In this document: positions 16,510 to 25,464 of the stretch, one piece after another
Layout of the letters: each line of letters begins with the position of its first letter
Numbering within the stretch: position 1 is the first letter of the stretch
NCBI RefSeq assembly: GCF_029223865.1
Contig: NZ_CP119520.1
Location: forward strand, 4,526,001-4,590,000
Direction of reading: 5' to 3'
Source of the DNA: Telluria mixta
Lineage (GTDB): Bacteria > Pseudomonadota > Gammaproteobacteria > Burkholderiales > Burkholderiaceae_D
DNA length: 64,000 nucleotides
The notes under the pieces: model-generated
What the model saw: only the letters and a program-made list of their open reading frames with translations
The model's database searches: none
What the model was told of the DNA's origin: nothing
Made by a program: the position numbers and the translations under genes

Positions 16510-16908
16510 TTACATGCTCGGCCCGCGGCCGGTGCGTTGTTCCTTCTCGATCCGCTCCTGGCACGCAATGCACGTGTGCACCGTCGGCGTGGCCAGCAGC
16601 CGCGCTTCCGGAATCTCGCGCCCGCACGAGTCGCAGATCCCGATCGCGCCCGATTCCAGCCGGCCGATCGCGGCGTCGATCTCGTGCAGCAGATTCGTTT
16701 CGTGCTCGGCCAGGTGTTCCTCGTTATGGCTGAGCATCTCGCCGGCCGGTGCATCGTCGTTCTGGCCCATGTGGGCGTTCGGCGAGATCGCCGGGCGGTC
16801 GTCCGTATCGCCATCCGTGCGGCCGCGCACGGTGGCCAGCGCGTCCTCGCGGGCCTTGCGCAGGCGCTGGCCGAGTTCCTCGTGTAGTTCAGGTGAAATT
16901 GGCGGCAT
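16510..16908 (-). CDS. DksA/TraR-family C4 zinc-finger protein
   Basis: 132 residues from the ATG of MPPISPELHEEL, which has AAGAGG nine bases upstream; a TTG eight codons earlier is possible. The N-terminal half is a coiled-coil-like helix region. The C-terminal zinc finger is CDSCG-x17-CIAC, with all four cysteines. DksA-like proteins enter the RNA polymerase secondary channel and modulate initiation. The coiled-coil tip here lacks the clear DxxDxA of DksA, so it is a DksA paralogue rather than DksA itself. It is transcribed against ccoS and divergently from ccoN. Confidence 0.85.
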   Translation of the reverse strand: MPPISPELHEELGQRLRKAREDALATVRGRTDGDTDDRPAISPNAHMGQNDDAPAGEMLSHNEEHLAEHETNLLHEIDAAIGRLESGAIGICDSCGREIPEARLLATPTVHTCIACQERIEKEQRTGRGPSM

Positions 16909-17068
16909 GGTCGTCGTCCTCTTCGTTGTCAAATCCTTCGGTCAGTGTGGCGGGACCATCGCGCGTCATGTTTGACGCACCTCATATCGTCCTTTCGTAA
17001 CGCCAGTCTGCTTTCAGCAACATCGAGGAAGAAGCCGGCTCCTTCCTTGGACCCAATCTGGAATTTTT

Positions 17069-17082
17069 GATTCACATCAAGG
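17069..17082 (+). promoter_or_regulatory. Perfect FNR box of the ccoNOQPGH operon
   Basis: TTGAT-TCAC-ATCAA matches the FNR/Anr consensus at every defined base. Class II spacing puts the transcript start near 17117, with TACCCT at 17104-17109 in the -10 position. That start lies downstream of the GTG at 17114 and supports the TTG at 17147 as the ccoN start. Confidence 0.85.
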
Positions 17083-17146
17083 ATTTGGAACCCCCAGGAA
17101 ACCTACCCTGACGGTGTCGTCTTTCTTATTCTTCAGGGAGTGCACC

Positions 17147-18598
17147 TTGGACAGCAGTCTAAACTATAACTACAAGATCGTGCGCCAGTTTGCCATCGCA
17201 ACTGTCGTCTGGGGCGTAATCGGCATGCTGGCGGGCGTGTGGATTGCCGCGCAGCTCGCCTGGCCGGCATTGAACTTCGATATCCCGTGGCTCACGTACG
17301 GCCGCCTGCGGCCGCTGCACACGAACGCGGTGATCTTCGCGTTCGGCATCTGCGGCCTGTTCGCCACGTCCTACTATGTCGTGCAGCGAACGTGCCAGGT
17401 CCGGCTGTTCTCGGACAGGCTGGCCGCGTTCACGTTCTGGGGCTGGCAGGCCGTGCTCGTGTCGGCCGCGATCACCCTGCCGCTGGGCTTCACGCGCGGC
17501 AAGGAATACGCCGAGCTGGAATGGCCGATCGCCATCCTGATCGCCGTCGTGTGGGTCGCGTATGCCGTCGTCTTCTTCGGCACCATCGTCAAGCGCCGCG
17601 TGCAGCACATCTATGTCGCCAACTGGTTCTTCGGCGGCTACATCCTCGCGGTGGCCATCCTCCACATCGTCAACGGCATGTCGATGCCCGTCACGCTGTT
17701 CAAGTCGTACTCGATGTACGCCGGTGTGCAGGATGCGATGATCCAGTGGTGGTACGGCCATAACGCCGTCGGCTTCATCCTCACGGCCGGCTACCTGGGC
17801 ATGGTGTACTACTTCATCCCGAAACAGGCCGAGCGGCCCGTGTATTCGTACCGCCTGTCGATCGTCCACTTCTGGGCCCTGATCTTCACCTACATGTGGG
17901 CCGGCCCGCACCATCTGCACTACACGGCGCTCCCGGACTGGACGCAGTCGATCGGCATGGTGTTCTCGCTGATCCTGCTGGCGCCGTCGTGGGGCGGCAT
18001 GATCAACGGGATCATGACCCTGTCCGGCGCCTGGCACAAGCTGCGCTCGGACCCGATCCTGAAATTCATGATCGTCTCGCTGTCGTTCTACGGCATGGCC
18101 ACGTTCGAGGGCCCGATGATGTCGATCAAGACGATCAACTCGCTGTCGCACTACACGGACTGGGGCATCGCCCACGTGCACGGCGGCGCGCTGGGCTGGG
18201 TCGGTTTCATCACGATGGGTTCCCTGTACTACCTGATCCCGCGCCTCGCCGGCAAGAAGCAGATGGCCAGCGTAGCCCTCGTCGATGCGCACTTCTGGCT
18301 CGGCACCATCGGCATCGTGCTGTACATCGCCGCGATGTGGATCGCCGGCGTGATGCAGGGCCTGATGTGGCGCGCCGTGAACCCGGACGGCACCTTGACC
18401 TACACCTTCGTCGAAGGCGTCAAGGCGACGTATCCGTACTACGTGATCCGCTTCGGCGGCGGCCTGATGTACCTGACCGGCATGTGCCTGATGGCGTACA
18501 ACACGTGGCTGACGATGCGCGGCACGCAATCGGTCGACGCACGTATCCCCGCGCTGGCTTCGCATGGCAAGACGCATGCGGTCCCGGAACACGCCTAA
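17147..18598 (+). CDS. ccoN: cbb3-type cytochrome c oxidase catalytic subunit I
   Basis: 483 residues, normal for CcoN. It holds heme b, the heme b3-CuB site and most of the 12 membrane helices; it reduces O2 to water with high affinity. Family signatures include [12 protein letters not shown] (heme ligand His), [10 protein letters not shown] (CuB-ligand His and neighbouring Tyr), [18 protein letters not shown] (two CuB His) and [14 protein letters not shown] (heme ligands). The start is the TTG of [10 protein letters not shown] with AGGGAG six bases upstream; the earlier GTG at 17114 would precede the predicted FNR-dependent transcript start. It heads ccoNOQPGH. Confidence 0.96.
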   Translation: MDSSLNYNYKIVRQFAIATVVWGVIGMLAGVWIAAQLAWPALNFDIPWLTYGRLRPLHTNAVIFAFGICGLFATSYYVVQRTCQVRLFSDRLAAFTFWGWQAVLVSAAITLPLGFTRGKEYAELEWPIAILIAVVWVAYAVVFFGTIVKRRVQHIYVANWFFGGYILAVAILHIVNGMSMPVTLFKSYSMYAGVQDAMIQWWYGHNAVGFILTAGYLGMVYYFIPKQAERPVYSYRLSIVHFWALIFTYMWAGPHHLHYTALPDWTQSIGMVFSLILLAPSWGGMINGIMTLSGAWHKLRSDPILKFMIVSLSFYGMATFEGPMMSIKTINSLSHYTDWGIAHVHGGALGWVGFITMGSLYYLIPRLAGKKQMASVALVDAHFWLGTIGIVLYIAAMWIAGVMQGLMWRAVNPDGTLTYTFVEGVKATYPYYVIRFGGGLMYLTGMCLMAYNTWLTMRGTQSVDARIPALASHGKTHAVPEHA

Positions 18599-18620
18599 CA
18601 GAACACGCAGGAGCAAAACC

Positions 18621-19235
18621 ATGAAATTCACCCATGAGTGGATCGAGAAGAATCCCTGGCTGCTGATCGGCCTCGTGCTGGTCGTGATCTCGTTCGGCGG
18701 CCTCGTCGAGATCGTGCCGCTGTTCTTCCAGCATTCGACCACCGAACCCGTCGCCGGCCTGAAGCCGTATTCGCCGCTGCGCCTCGCGGGCCGCGACGTC
18801 TACATCCGCGAAGGCTGCTACAACTGCCACTCGCAGATGATCCGCCCGTTCCGCGCCGAGACGGAGCGCTACGGCCATTACTCGGTCGCGGGCGAATTCG
18901 TCTACGACCACCCGTTCCAGTGGGGTTCCAAGCGCACCGGCCCCGACCTCGCGCGCGTGGGCGGCCGCTATTCGGACGAGTGGCACCGCACGCACCTCGA
19001 CAACCCGCGCGACGTCGTGCCGGAATCGAACATGCCCGGCTATCCGTGGCTGGCCACGGCGAAGCTGGACCCGCAATCCATCGTGCCGAAGATGCGCGCG
19101 ATGCAGCGCCTGAACGTCCCGTACACGGAACAGGACATCAAGGACGCGCCCGCGCAACTGGCCGACAAGACGGAGCAGGACGCGCTGGTCGCCTACCTGC
19201 AGGGTCTCGGCACGCAAATCAAATCGAGGAATTGA
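18621..19235 (+). CDS. ccoO: cbb3 oxidase monoheme cytochrome c subunit II
   Basis: 204 residues. One N-terminal membrane anchor ([20 protein letters not shown]) is followed by a periplasmic cytochrome c domain with [13 protein letters not shown] (C66-x2-C69-H70) and a Met ligand candidate in [10 protein letters not shown]. It passes electrons from CcoP to CcoN. The ATG at 18621 has AGGAG seven bases upstream; an in-frame extension to 18564 lies inside ccoN and is rejected. Confidence 0.96.
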   Translation: MKFTHEWIEKNPWLLIGLVLVVISFGGLVEIVPLFFQHSTTEPVAGLKPYSPLRLAGRDVYIREGCYNCHSQMIRPFRAETERYGHYSVAGEFVYDHPFQWGSKRTGPDLARVGGRYSDEWHRTHLDNPRDVVPESNMPGYPWLATAKLDPQSIVPKMRAMQRLNVPYTEQDIKDAPAQLADKTEQDALVAYLQGLGTQIKSRN

Positions 19236-19236
19236 G

Positions 19237-19407
19237 ATGGCCATCCAACATGTTTTCGACGACGCGAGCCGCGTGATGACGATCGTGAGTTTCACCACCT
19301 TCCTGGGCATCCTGGCCTGGACCTTCCTGCTGCGCAAGGAGCGGGACTTCGCCGCCACGGCCGCGCTGCCCTTTGCAGACGACGAGGTGGAGGACGACTA
19401 TGTCTGA
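19237..19407 (+). CDS. ccoQ: cbb3 oxidase small subunit IV
   Basis: 56 residues, ATG one base after the ccoO stop. One membrane helix (VSFTTFLGILAWTFLL) is followed by RKERDF and an acidic tail, the usual CcoQ layout. CcoQ helps hold CcoP on the complex and stabilises it in air. It overlaps the ccoP start by 8 bp, so expression is coupled. Confidence 0.88.
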   Translation: MAIQHVFDDASRVMTIVSFTTFLGILAWTFLLRKERDFAATAALPFADDEVEDDYV

Positions 19408-20341
19408 CTTCACGAGCGGTTTCTGGAACTGGTACATCGTCCTGATCACGGTGCTGGGCATCGCCGGCTGCGCGATCCTGCTGTGGTCGCAGTCGCGCCA
19501 CAAGGTGCGCCTCGACGAGCACGGCCAGCCCGAAAAGACGACGGGCCACGTGTGGGACGAGGACCTGACGGAACTGAACACGCCGATGCCGCGCTGGTGG
19601 ATGTTCATGTTCTACCTGACGATCCTGTTCGGCATCGGCTACCTGGTCCTGTACCCCGGCCTCGGCAGCTACGCCGGCCGGCTGGGCTGGCAATCGGCCG
19701 GCGCGTACAGGCAGGAACTGGCGAAGGCCGATGCCGACTACGGCCCGCTGTTCGCGCAATACCTCAAGCGCGACCTCAAGGACGTGGCAAGCGACCCGCA
19801 GGCCCACGCCATCGGCGAGCGCCTGTTCCTCACGTATTGCGCGCAGTGCCACGGCTCTGACGCCCGCGGCAACAAGGGCTATCCGAACCTGACGGACAGC
19901 GACTGGCTGTACGGCGGGGAGCCGTCGGTGATCAAGGAAACGATCATGAAGGGCCGCAACGGCCAGATGCCGCCGATGGGCGCGGCGCTCGGTGCCGACA
20001 AGGACGTCGAGAACGTCGCGCACTACGTGATGAGTCTCTCCGGCGCGCCGGCGGACCCGATCAAGGTCGCCTTCGGCAAACCGAAGTTCGCCGCCTGCGC
20101 CGCGTGCCACGGCCCCGACGCGCACGGCAATCCGATGCTGGGCGCGCCGAACCTGACGGACAAGGTGTGGCTGTACGGCGGCAGCCCGGAGACGATCATG
20201 GAGACGATCCGCAAGGGCCGCAACAACACGATGCCCGCGTGGGGCGAATTCCTCGGCGAGGGCAAGGCGCACGTGCTGGCCGCCTACGTCTGGTCGCTGT
20301 CCAATACGCCTGGCACGCAGCACGAGGTGGCGGCAAAATGA
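19400..20341 (+). CDS. ccoP: cbb3 oxidase diheme cytochrome c subunit III
   Basis: 313 residues. Two N-terminal hydrophobic helices (residues about 8-28 and 65-85) precede a periplasmic region with two cytochrome c domains, YCAQCHG (C147, C150, H151) and ACAACHG (C233, C236, H237). Met ligand candidates are NGQMPPMG and NNTMPAWG. CcoP takes electrons from soluble cytochromes or bc1 and passes them to CcoO. The ATG of MSDFTSGFWN lies inside the end of ccoQ. Its stop overlaps ccoG (ATGA). Confidence 0.96.
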   Translation: MSDFTSGFWNWYIVLITVLGIAGCAILLWSQSRHKVRLDEHGQPEKTTGHVWDEDLTELNTPMPRWWMFMFYLTILFGIGYLVLYPGLGSYAGRLGWQSAGAYRQELAKADADYGPLFAQYLKRDLKDVASDPQAHAIGERLFLTYCAQCHGSDARGNKGYPNLTDSDWLYGGEPSVIKETIMKGRNGQMPPMGAALGADKDVENVAHYVMSLSGAPADPIKVAFGKPKFAACAACHGPDAHGNPMLGAPNLTDKVWLYGGSPETIMETIRKGRNNTMPAWGEFLGEGKAHVLAAYVWSLSNTPGTQHEVAAK

Positions 20342-21720
20342 ATGCGCGCGCGCCCAAGGAGACGGTCATCAAGATGTACGCCAAACGCGAGGACATCCAT
20401 CCGCGCGTGGTGAAGGGACCGTTCGCCACCCTGCGCCGGGCGTGCGTCTGGCTCACGCAGGCGCTGTTCTACGGCCTGCCGTGGCTGTCCATGCACGGCC
20501 GCCAGGCGGTCCTGTTCGACCTGGGCGCCCGTAAATTCCACCTGTTCGGCCTCGTGCTGTGGCCGCAGGATTTCATTTATCTCGCGGCCCTGCTGATCAT
20601 CAGCGCCTACGGTTTGTTCCTCGTGACCGCGGTGGCGGGGCGCGTGTGGTGCGGCTATGCCTGCCCGCAAACGGTCTACACCGAGATCTTCCTGTGGATC
20701 GAGCGCCGCATCGAAGGCGACCGCAGCGCGCGCATCCGCCTCGACCGCCAGCCGTGGACCCTGGAAAAGCTGGGCAAGCGGGGCGCCAAGCACCTGGCCT
20801 GGGGCACGGTCGCCCTGTGGACCGGTTTTACCTTCGTCGGCTACTTCACGCCGATCCGTGCGCTGGGCGACGCCGTCGCGCACCTGGGCCTCGGTCCGTG
20901 GGAAGCGTTCTGGATCCTGTTCTACGGCTTCGCCACGTACGGCAACGCGGGCTGGATGCGCGAGCAGGTGTGCAAGTACATGTGCCCATACGCCCGCTTC
21001 CAGAGCGCGATGTTCGACCGCGACACGCTGATCGTCAGCTACGACGTGGCCCGTGGCGAGCCCCGCGGCGCGGCGCGCAACGGCACCAAAGGTGACTGCA
21101 TCGACTGCTCGCTGTGCGTACAGGTCTGCCCGGTCGGCATCGACATCCGCGATGGCCTGCAATACGAATGCATCGGCTGCGCCGCCTGCATCGATGCCTG
21201 TTCCGGCGTGATGGACAAGGTAGGAAGACCGCGCGGCCTGATCCGCTACTCGACCGAGAATGCCCTGGCCGGCGGCTGGAATGCAAAGCAGATCCGCGCC
21301 CGCCTGCTGCGCCCGCGCACGATCGGCTACGGCCTCGTGTTCGTCCTGATGGCGGCCGGCATGAGCACGGCGCTGGCGTTGCGCACGCCGCTCAAGCTGG
21401 ACGTGATCCGCGACCGCGGCTCGATGGGCCGCGAAGTCGAAGACGGCAAGATCGAGAACGTGTACCGCCTGCAGCTGATGAACACGGGCGAGCGTCCGCA
21501 CCTGTTCCACATTGGCGTCTCCGGCATCCCGTCCGCCGCCATCGCCGACGAAGACCTCGTCGAACTGGATGGCGCCTCCACGCGCGCGGTGCCGGTGCGC
21601 GTGCGCATCGAGCACGGCGCCGCACGCACCGGGTCGAATGCGCTCACGTTCACCGTGACGGCACAGGACGAACCCGCATTGCGCGTGACCGAGAAGGCCG
21701 TCTTCATCGTGCCGCGCTGA
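20338..21720 (+). CDS. ccoG: cbb3 oxidase assembly iron-sulfur protein CcoG/FixG
   Basis: 460 residues. Membrane helices lie around 40-120, 150-210 and 335-355. A FixG signature (WCGYACPQTVYTEIF) and YMCPYARFQ are present, then a two-cluster ferredoxin domain CIDCSLCVQVCPVG and CIGCAACIDAC. The C-terminal part is a periplasmic Ig-like FixG domain. CcoG reduces Cu(II) to Cu(I) during cbb3 assembly in bacteria studied. The ATG of MNARAPKE overlaps the ccoP stop; the upstream open frame is a shadow of ccoP. Confidence 0.95.
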   Translation: MNARAPKETVIKMYAKREDIHPRVVKGPFATLRRACVWLTQALFYGLPWLSMHGRQAVLFDLGARKFHLFGLVLWPQDFIYLAALLIISAYGLFLVTAVAGRVWCGYACPQTVYTEIFLWIERRIEGDRSARIRLDRQPWTLEKLGKRGAKHLAWGTVALWTGFTFVGYFTPIRALGDAVAHLGLGPWEAFWILFYGFATYGNAGWMREQVCKYMCPYARFQSAMFDRDTLIVSYDVARGEPRGAARNGTKGDCIDCSLCVQVCPVGIDIRDGLQYECIGCAACIDACSGVMDKVGRPRGLIRYSTENALAGGWNAKQIRARLLRPRTIGYGLVFVLMAAGMSTALALRTPLKLDVIRDRGSMGREVEDGKIENVYRLQLMNTGERPHLFHIGVSGIPSAAIADEDLVELDGASTRAVPVRVRIEHGAARTGSNALTFTVTAQDEPALRVTEKAVFIVPR

Positions 21721-21739
21721 ACGATCATAAGGATAGGAC

Positions 21740-22225
21740 ATGCACGCGACTTCAACTCCCTGGTACGCCCACCGCTGGCCGTGGCTCCTGATGCTCGGTC
21801 CGGCGACCGTGCTCGCCGGCGGCGGCTACGTCGCCTGGCTGGCCGCCGGCCACCCGGACGCCCTCGTCGTCGACGACTACTACAAGCAGGGCAAGGCCAT
21901 CAACCAGGACTTGCGGCGCGACCGCGCAGCGACCAGGCTGGGCCTGTCGCTGCGGGCGGAATACGATCCGCGCGCGGGCGCACTGGCGGGGCGTCTTGCG
22001 GGGCAATCGGCGCCGTTCACCATCTACCTCGCCCATCCGACCCTGCCGCAGCGCGACCTGCGTGTGTTCGTGAAGCCTGCGCCGGACGGTTCGTTCAGCG
22101 TCGCGCTGCCTGCGCTGGAGCGGACGCACTGGCAGGTCGTCGTCGAAGGGGCGTTGCGGGACTGGCGGCTGGCCAAAGGGTGGGACGCTGTACGTACGCT
22201 GGAGATCGTGGCCGACAAGCCTTGA
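21740..22225 (+). CDS. ccoH: cbb3 oxidase assembly protein CcoH/FixH
   Basis: 161 residues. One N-terminal membrane helix (WPWLLMLGPATVLAGGGYVA) is followed by the FixH-family signature DALVVDDYYKQGKAINQ and a small periplasmic domain. FixH/CcoH takes part in cbb3 subunit assembly. It starts 19 bp after ccoG with AAGGATAGGA upstream and closes the operon. A long inverted repeat follows. Confidence 0.92.
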   Translation: MHATSTPWYAHRWPWLLMLGPATVLAGGGYVAWLAAGHPDALVVDDYYKQGKAINQDLRRDRAATRLGLSLRAEYDPRAGALAGRLAGQSAPFTIYLAHPTLPQRDLRVFVKPAPDGSFSVALPALERTHWQVVVEGALRDWRLAKGWDAVRTLEIVADKP

Positions 22226-22228
22226 CCG

Positions 22229-22280
22229 TGGTAGATTCTTGTCGCCCAGCCTACCCGGCGGGAACAAGAACCCACTACCA
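22229..22280. repeat. Long interrupted inverted repeat between ccoH and the DUF885 gene
   Basis: Nested arms pair TGGTAG with CTACCA, TTCTTGT with ACAAGAA, and CGCC with GGCG, giving a 52-nt hairpin with small internal loops. It begins 3 bp after the ccoH stop and ends 11 bp before the next start codon, next to its ribosome site. There is no T-run, so it is not a standard intrinsic terminator. It could protect the cco transcript end or gate translation of the next gene. Confidence 0.55.
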
Positions 22281-22291
22281 CTGGAAGAGAG

Positions 22292-24136
22292 ATGCCACAA
22301 CCCCGTCTTTACACGCGCGCCCGCACGGCCGCCGCCATCGCCACGCTGTTCGTTCCCCTCGTCCTCGGCACCACCGCGCCACAAGTCGCGGTGGCCGCCA
22401 CGACCACCCAGGCCGTCAAGGCCAACGCCGCCTTCGACACCTGGTCCGACCGTTTCGCCGCCGACTGGGTCCGCGCCAATCCGCAACTGGCCACGTCGAC
22501 GCAATATTTCGGCGGCGCCGAGCAGGACGCGCTGGACCGCCAGCTCACGCCGCTGACGCAGGCGCACCGCAAGAAGGTGATCGCGCTGGCGAAGACCGGC
22601 GTTGCGCGTCTCGACGCATTCCTCGCCGGGCCGTTGAGCGAAGAGCAGCGCACGTCCGCGTCCGTGATGCGCTGGAGTCTGGCCAACACGGTCGCCAGCG
22701 AGCCGTACGAGGATTACCAGTTCGTCTTCAACCAGTTCGGCGGCACGCAGGTCGGCCTCGTCAACTTCATGACGACGACGCATCCGCTGCGCCGCGCGTC
22801 CGACGTGGCCAGCTATCTCGCGCGCCTCGACCAGGTCGCCACGCGCATGGACGAAGCCCTCGCACGCGCCCGCGCCGCCACGGCCCGCGGCCTGGTCCCG
22901 CCGCGCTTCATCCTCGAGCGCGCGCAGTACCAGGTCGACCTGTTCCTGAAGCCCGCGGCGGACCAGAACGTCCTCGTGACGACCTTCGCCCAGCGCATGG
23001 AAAAACTCGCGGACCTGGCGCCGGACGCGCGCGCCAGGGCCATCGCCGACGCTACCCGCATCGTCGACACGAAGATCCGTCCCGCGTACCTGCGCGTGCA
23101 GGCCTACATGGCCGAGCTGCATCCGAAGACGAACGACACGGCCGGTATCTCGCGCCTGACGAACGGCGCGGCCGCCTACCAGCAGGCGCTCAAGACGTAC
23201 ACGAGCACGAATCTGACGGCGGAAGAGATCCACGCGATCGGTCTGCGCGAAGTGGCGCGCATCGAGGCCGAGATGGACAGGCACCTGCGCGCCCTCGGCT
23301 ACGCGGAAGGCGGCATCGAGGAGCGCATGAAGCAGCTGGACGCGACGTTCCAGCCGAAAGGCGCGGGGTTGGATAACTTTGACCCGCGTCCGGAGCTGCT
23401 GCAGCGCTACGCGACCATCGTGGCGGATGCGGAAAAACGCAGCGACGCGCTGTTCAACCTGAAGCCGCGCGCGCCGGTCGACGTGCGCCGCGAACCGCCG
23501 CTGACGGAACCGTCGGCCGCGGCCCATTACTCGCTGCCGGCGCCGGACGGCAGCCGTCCCGGCATCTTCTGGGTGCCGATGCGCGGTCCGACGTTCGACG
23601 TGATCCGCATGCGCAGCCTGTCGTACCACGAGGCCGTGCCGGGCCACCACTTCCAGCTCGCGATCCAGCAGGAGCGCACGGACCTGCCCAAGTTCCGCGC
23701 CCAGCGCATCTTCGGCGGCGGCAGCGCGCACAGCGAAGGCTGGGCGCTGTACGCGGAGCGTCTCGCGGTGGAGCAGGGCTGGTACGAGGGCGATGTCCCG
23801 GGCCTGCTGGGCGCCCTCGGCTCGGAACTGTTCCGCGCGCGCCGGCTCGTCGTCGACACCGGCCTGCACACGAAGGGCTGGACGCGCCAGCAGGCCATCG
23901 ACTACGGCATCGGCGCGCAGGAAGTGGAGCGCTACGTCGCGTGGCCGGGGCAGGCGTGCGCGTACATGATCGGCATGTTGCGCATCATCGACCTGCGCGA
24001 GCACGCGAAGAAGGAACTGGGCGCGAAGTTCTCGCTGCCCGCGTTCCACGACGTCGTGCTGCGCAACGGGTCGGTGCCGCTGGACGTGCTGGGCGAGATC
24101 GTTCAGCGCTGGATCGCGGCGCAGAAGCAGGCTTAG
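22292..24136 (+). CDS. Exported DUF885 family metallopeptidase-like protein
   Basis: 614 residues, typical for DUF885. A signal peptide (Arg-rich start, then AAIATLFVPLVLGTTA) is present. The conserved motif SYHEAVPGHHFQL near residue 448 (HE...HH) and SEGWALYAERL near residue 486 supply the expected zinc ligands and catalytic Glu of this M32-like fold. Substrates of the family are mostly unknown; peptidase activity is inferred from the fold. GGAAGAGAG precedes the start. Its last codons run into a 12-bp tandem repeat that contains the stop. Confidence 0.88.
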   Translation: MPQPRLYTRARTAAAIATLFVPLVLGTTAPQVAVAATTTQAVKANAAFDTWSDRFAADWVRANPQLATSTQYFGGAEQDALDRQLTPLTQAHRKKVIALAKTGVARLDAFLAGPLSEEQRTSASVMRWSLANTVASEPYEDYQFVFNQFGGTQVGLVNFMTTTHPLRRASDVASYLARLDQVATRMDEALARARAATARGLVPPRFILERAQYQVDLFLKPAADQNVLVTTFAQRMEKLADLAPDARARAIADATRIVDTKIRPAYLRVQAYMAELHPKTNDTAGISRLTNGAAAYQQALKTYTSTNLTAEEIHAIGLREVARIEAEMDRHLRALGYAEGGIEERMKQLDATFQPKGAGLDNFDPRPELLQRYATIVADAEKRSDALFNLKPRAPVDVRREPPLTEPSAAAHYSLPAPDGSRPGIFWVPMRGPTFDVIRMRSLSYHEAVPGHHFQLAIQQERTDLPKFRAQRIFGGGSAHSEGWALYAERLAVEQGWYEGDVPGLLGALGSELFRARRLVVDTGLHTKGWTRQQAIDYGIGAQEVERYVAWPGQACAYMIGMLRIIDLREHAKKELGAKFSLPAFHDVVLRNGSVPLDVLGEIVQRWIAAQKQA

Positions 24137-24172
24137 AAGCAGGCTTACAAGCAGGCTTAAAAGCAGGCCGCG
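24125..24172. repeat. 12-bp tandem repeat (four units) across the DUF885 stop codon
   Basis: Units at 24125, 24137, 24149 and 24161 read AAGCAGGCTTAG, AAGCAGGCTTAC, AAGCAGGCTTAA and AAGCAGGCCGCG. The first unit ends in the TAG stop of the DUF885 gene; the third would give TAA in the same frame. It looks like recent slippage that copied the end of the gene. The array ends just short of the solute-binding protein gene. Confidence 0.85.
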
Positions 24173-24175
24173 TGA

Positions 24176-25423
24176 TCAGCGGCTTGCCGCCAGCGCTTTC
24201 AGGCGTGCGATCGTCGTGGCAGCCGTCACGCGGTCGTCACGCCAGAAATCGCTGATGAAGGCCCGCATGGCGTCTTCCACGGGCGGCGGCTGCGCCATGT
24301 TGATGCTCGGGACCAGGACGCCGCTCCGCGCCGCCTGCTGGAACGCTGCCCTGGAGGCGGTCGCGCAGCGGTCGTACCGGCCGAGATCGACGTCGGACCG
24401 GACGGGCAGGGCGCCCTTGTAGAGATTGAACCGTTCCTGGATGTCCGGGCGCAGGAGCGCGGCGGCGAGGTGACGTTGCGCGCCGAGTTTCGCTTCGCCC
24501 TGCACCTTGAACATGACGAACGAATCGACGTCGAACACGAACGCGTCGGTGGCGCCCGGCACCGGCAGGCACTCGAACTCGAAGTCCGACGTCTTCCGTG
24601 CCTCCATCAGCACCGGCTTGTTCCAGTCCCCCATGAATTGCATGCCGGCCTTGCCGCTGGTGAGCATGGCCGACGCCTGGATCCAGTCGTTCTGATAGGT
24701 CGAGCGGCCGGTATAGGATTTGATGCGCCTGAAGGTCGCCAGCGCGCGCTCCATCGCGGGGCTGGACAGTGCGGCCGTGTCCAGCTGGACGAGCGCTTTC
24801 CGGTAAAAGTCCGCGCCGGCCAGGCCGATGACGACGTTTTCGAACAGGCGCAGGTCTTCCCAGGGCTGCTCGCCATGGGCCACAGCGATGAAGCCCGCGC
24901 GCTTCATCGCTTCGGCCGTCCGGAAAAACTCGTCCCACGTCGTCGGCGCCTTCGCACGCGACGCTTTCAGGACGCGCGCGTTAATCCACAACCAGTTGTT
25001 GCGGTGGAGGTCCACGGGCACGGCGACGTAGTGGCCGTTGTATTTCATGCGCGCGCTGATCGCCTCCGGGAGGACCTTGTCCCATTGCCCGGCCCGGGCG
25101 ATGTCGTCGAGGTTGGCCAGGTGCCCGGCCTGCGCCCACGCGGCGATGGCGGGCGCCTTCATTTGCGCCGCGGTCGGCGGGTTGCCGGCCGCGACCCTCG
25201 ACTTCAGCAGCGTCAGCGCCATGCCGGTGCCGCCGCCGGCGACCGCGAAATCGCGCCAGGTGTCGCCCTCCTGCGTCAGCGTCGCTTTCAGGAAGGCGAT
25301 GGCCCTGGCGTCGCCGGCCAGGTCCCAGTAATGGAAAACCTCCAGGTCGCCCGCCCGGGCCGTCGTCGATGCGCACAGCGCCAGGCCTGCCGCCAGGGCG
25401 GCGAATACATGCGAAACAGTCAT
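24176..25423 (-). CDS. Extracellular sugar-type solute-binding protein (ABC, family 1)
   Basis: 415 residues. A signal peptide (VFAALAAGLALCASTTARA) ends at ARA-G. The mature protein starts with DLEVFHYWDLAGDARAIAFL, the family-1 sugar-binding opening, and contains GNPPTAAQMKAPAIAAWAQAG, YVAVPVDLHRNNWLWIN and GKAGMQFMGDWN, typical of bacterial glycoside-binding proteins. No ABC permease or ATPase gene is nearby, so it is an orphan here. It lies downstream of the GH27 and receptor genes on the same strand and could bind released sugars. An in-frame extension upstream to 26221 is a shadow of the alpha-galactosidase. Confidence 0.88.
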   Translation of the reverse strand: MTVSHVFAALAAGLALCASTTARAGDLEVFHYWDLAGDARAIAFLKATLTQEGDTWRDFAVAGGGTGMALTLLKSRVAAGNPPTAAQMKAPAIAAWAQAGHLANLDDIARAGQWDKVLPEAISARMKYNGHYVAVPVDLHRNNWLWINARVLKASRAKAPTTWDEFFRTAEAMKRAGFIAVAHGEQPWEDLRLFENVVIGLAGADFYRKALVQLDTAALSSPAMERALATFRRIKSYTGRSTYQNDWIQASAMLTSGKAGMQFMGDWNKPVLMEARKTSDFEFECLPVPGATDAFVFDVDSFVMFKVQGEAKLGAQRHLAAALLRPDIQERFNLYKGALPVRSDVDLGRYDRCATASRAAFQQAARSGVLVPSINMAQPPPVEDAMRAFISDFWRDDRVTAATTIARLKALAASR

Positions 25424-25464
25424 GCGCCCAACCTTATCACAAGGCGGGGCGGGCATCCACGCCG

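Noticed and set aside
17114..17146. GTG start for ccoN eleven codons upstream
   Set aside because: It lies at or before the predicted FNR-dependent transcript start and has no ribosome site; the TTG at 17147 does.
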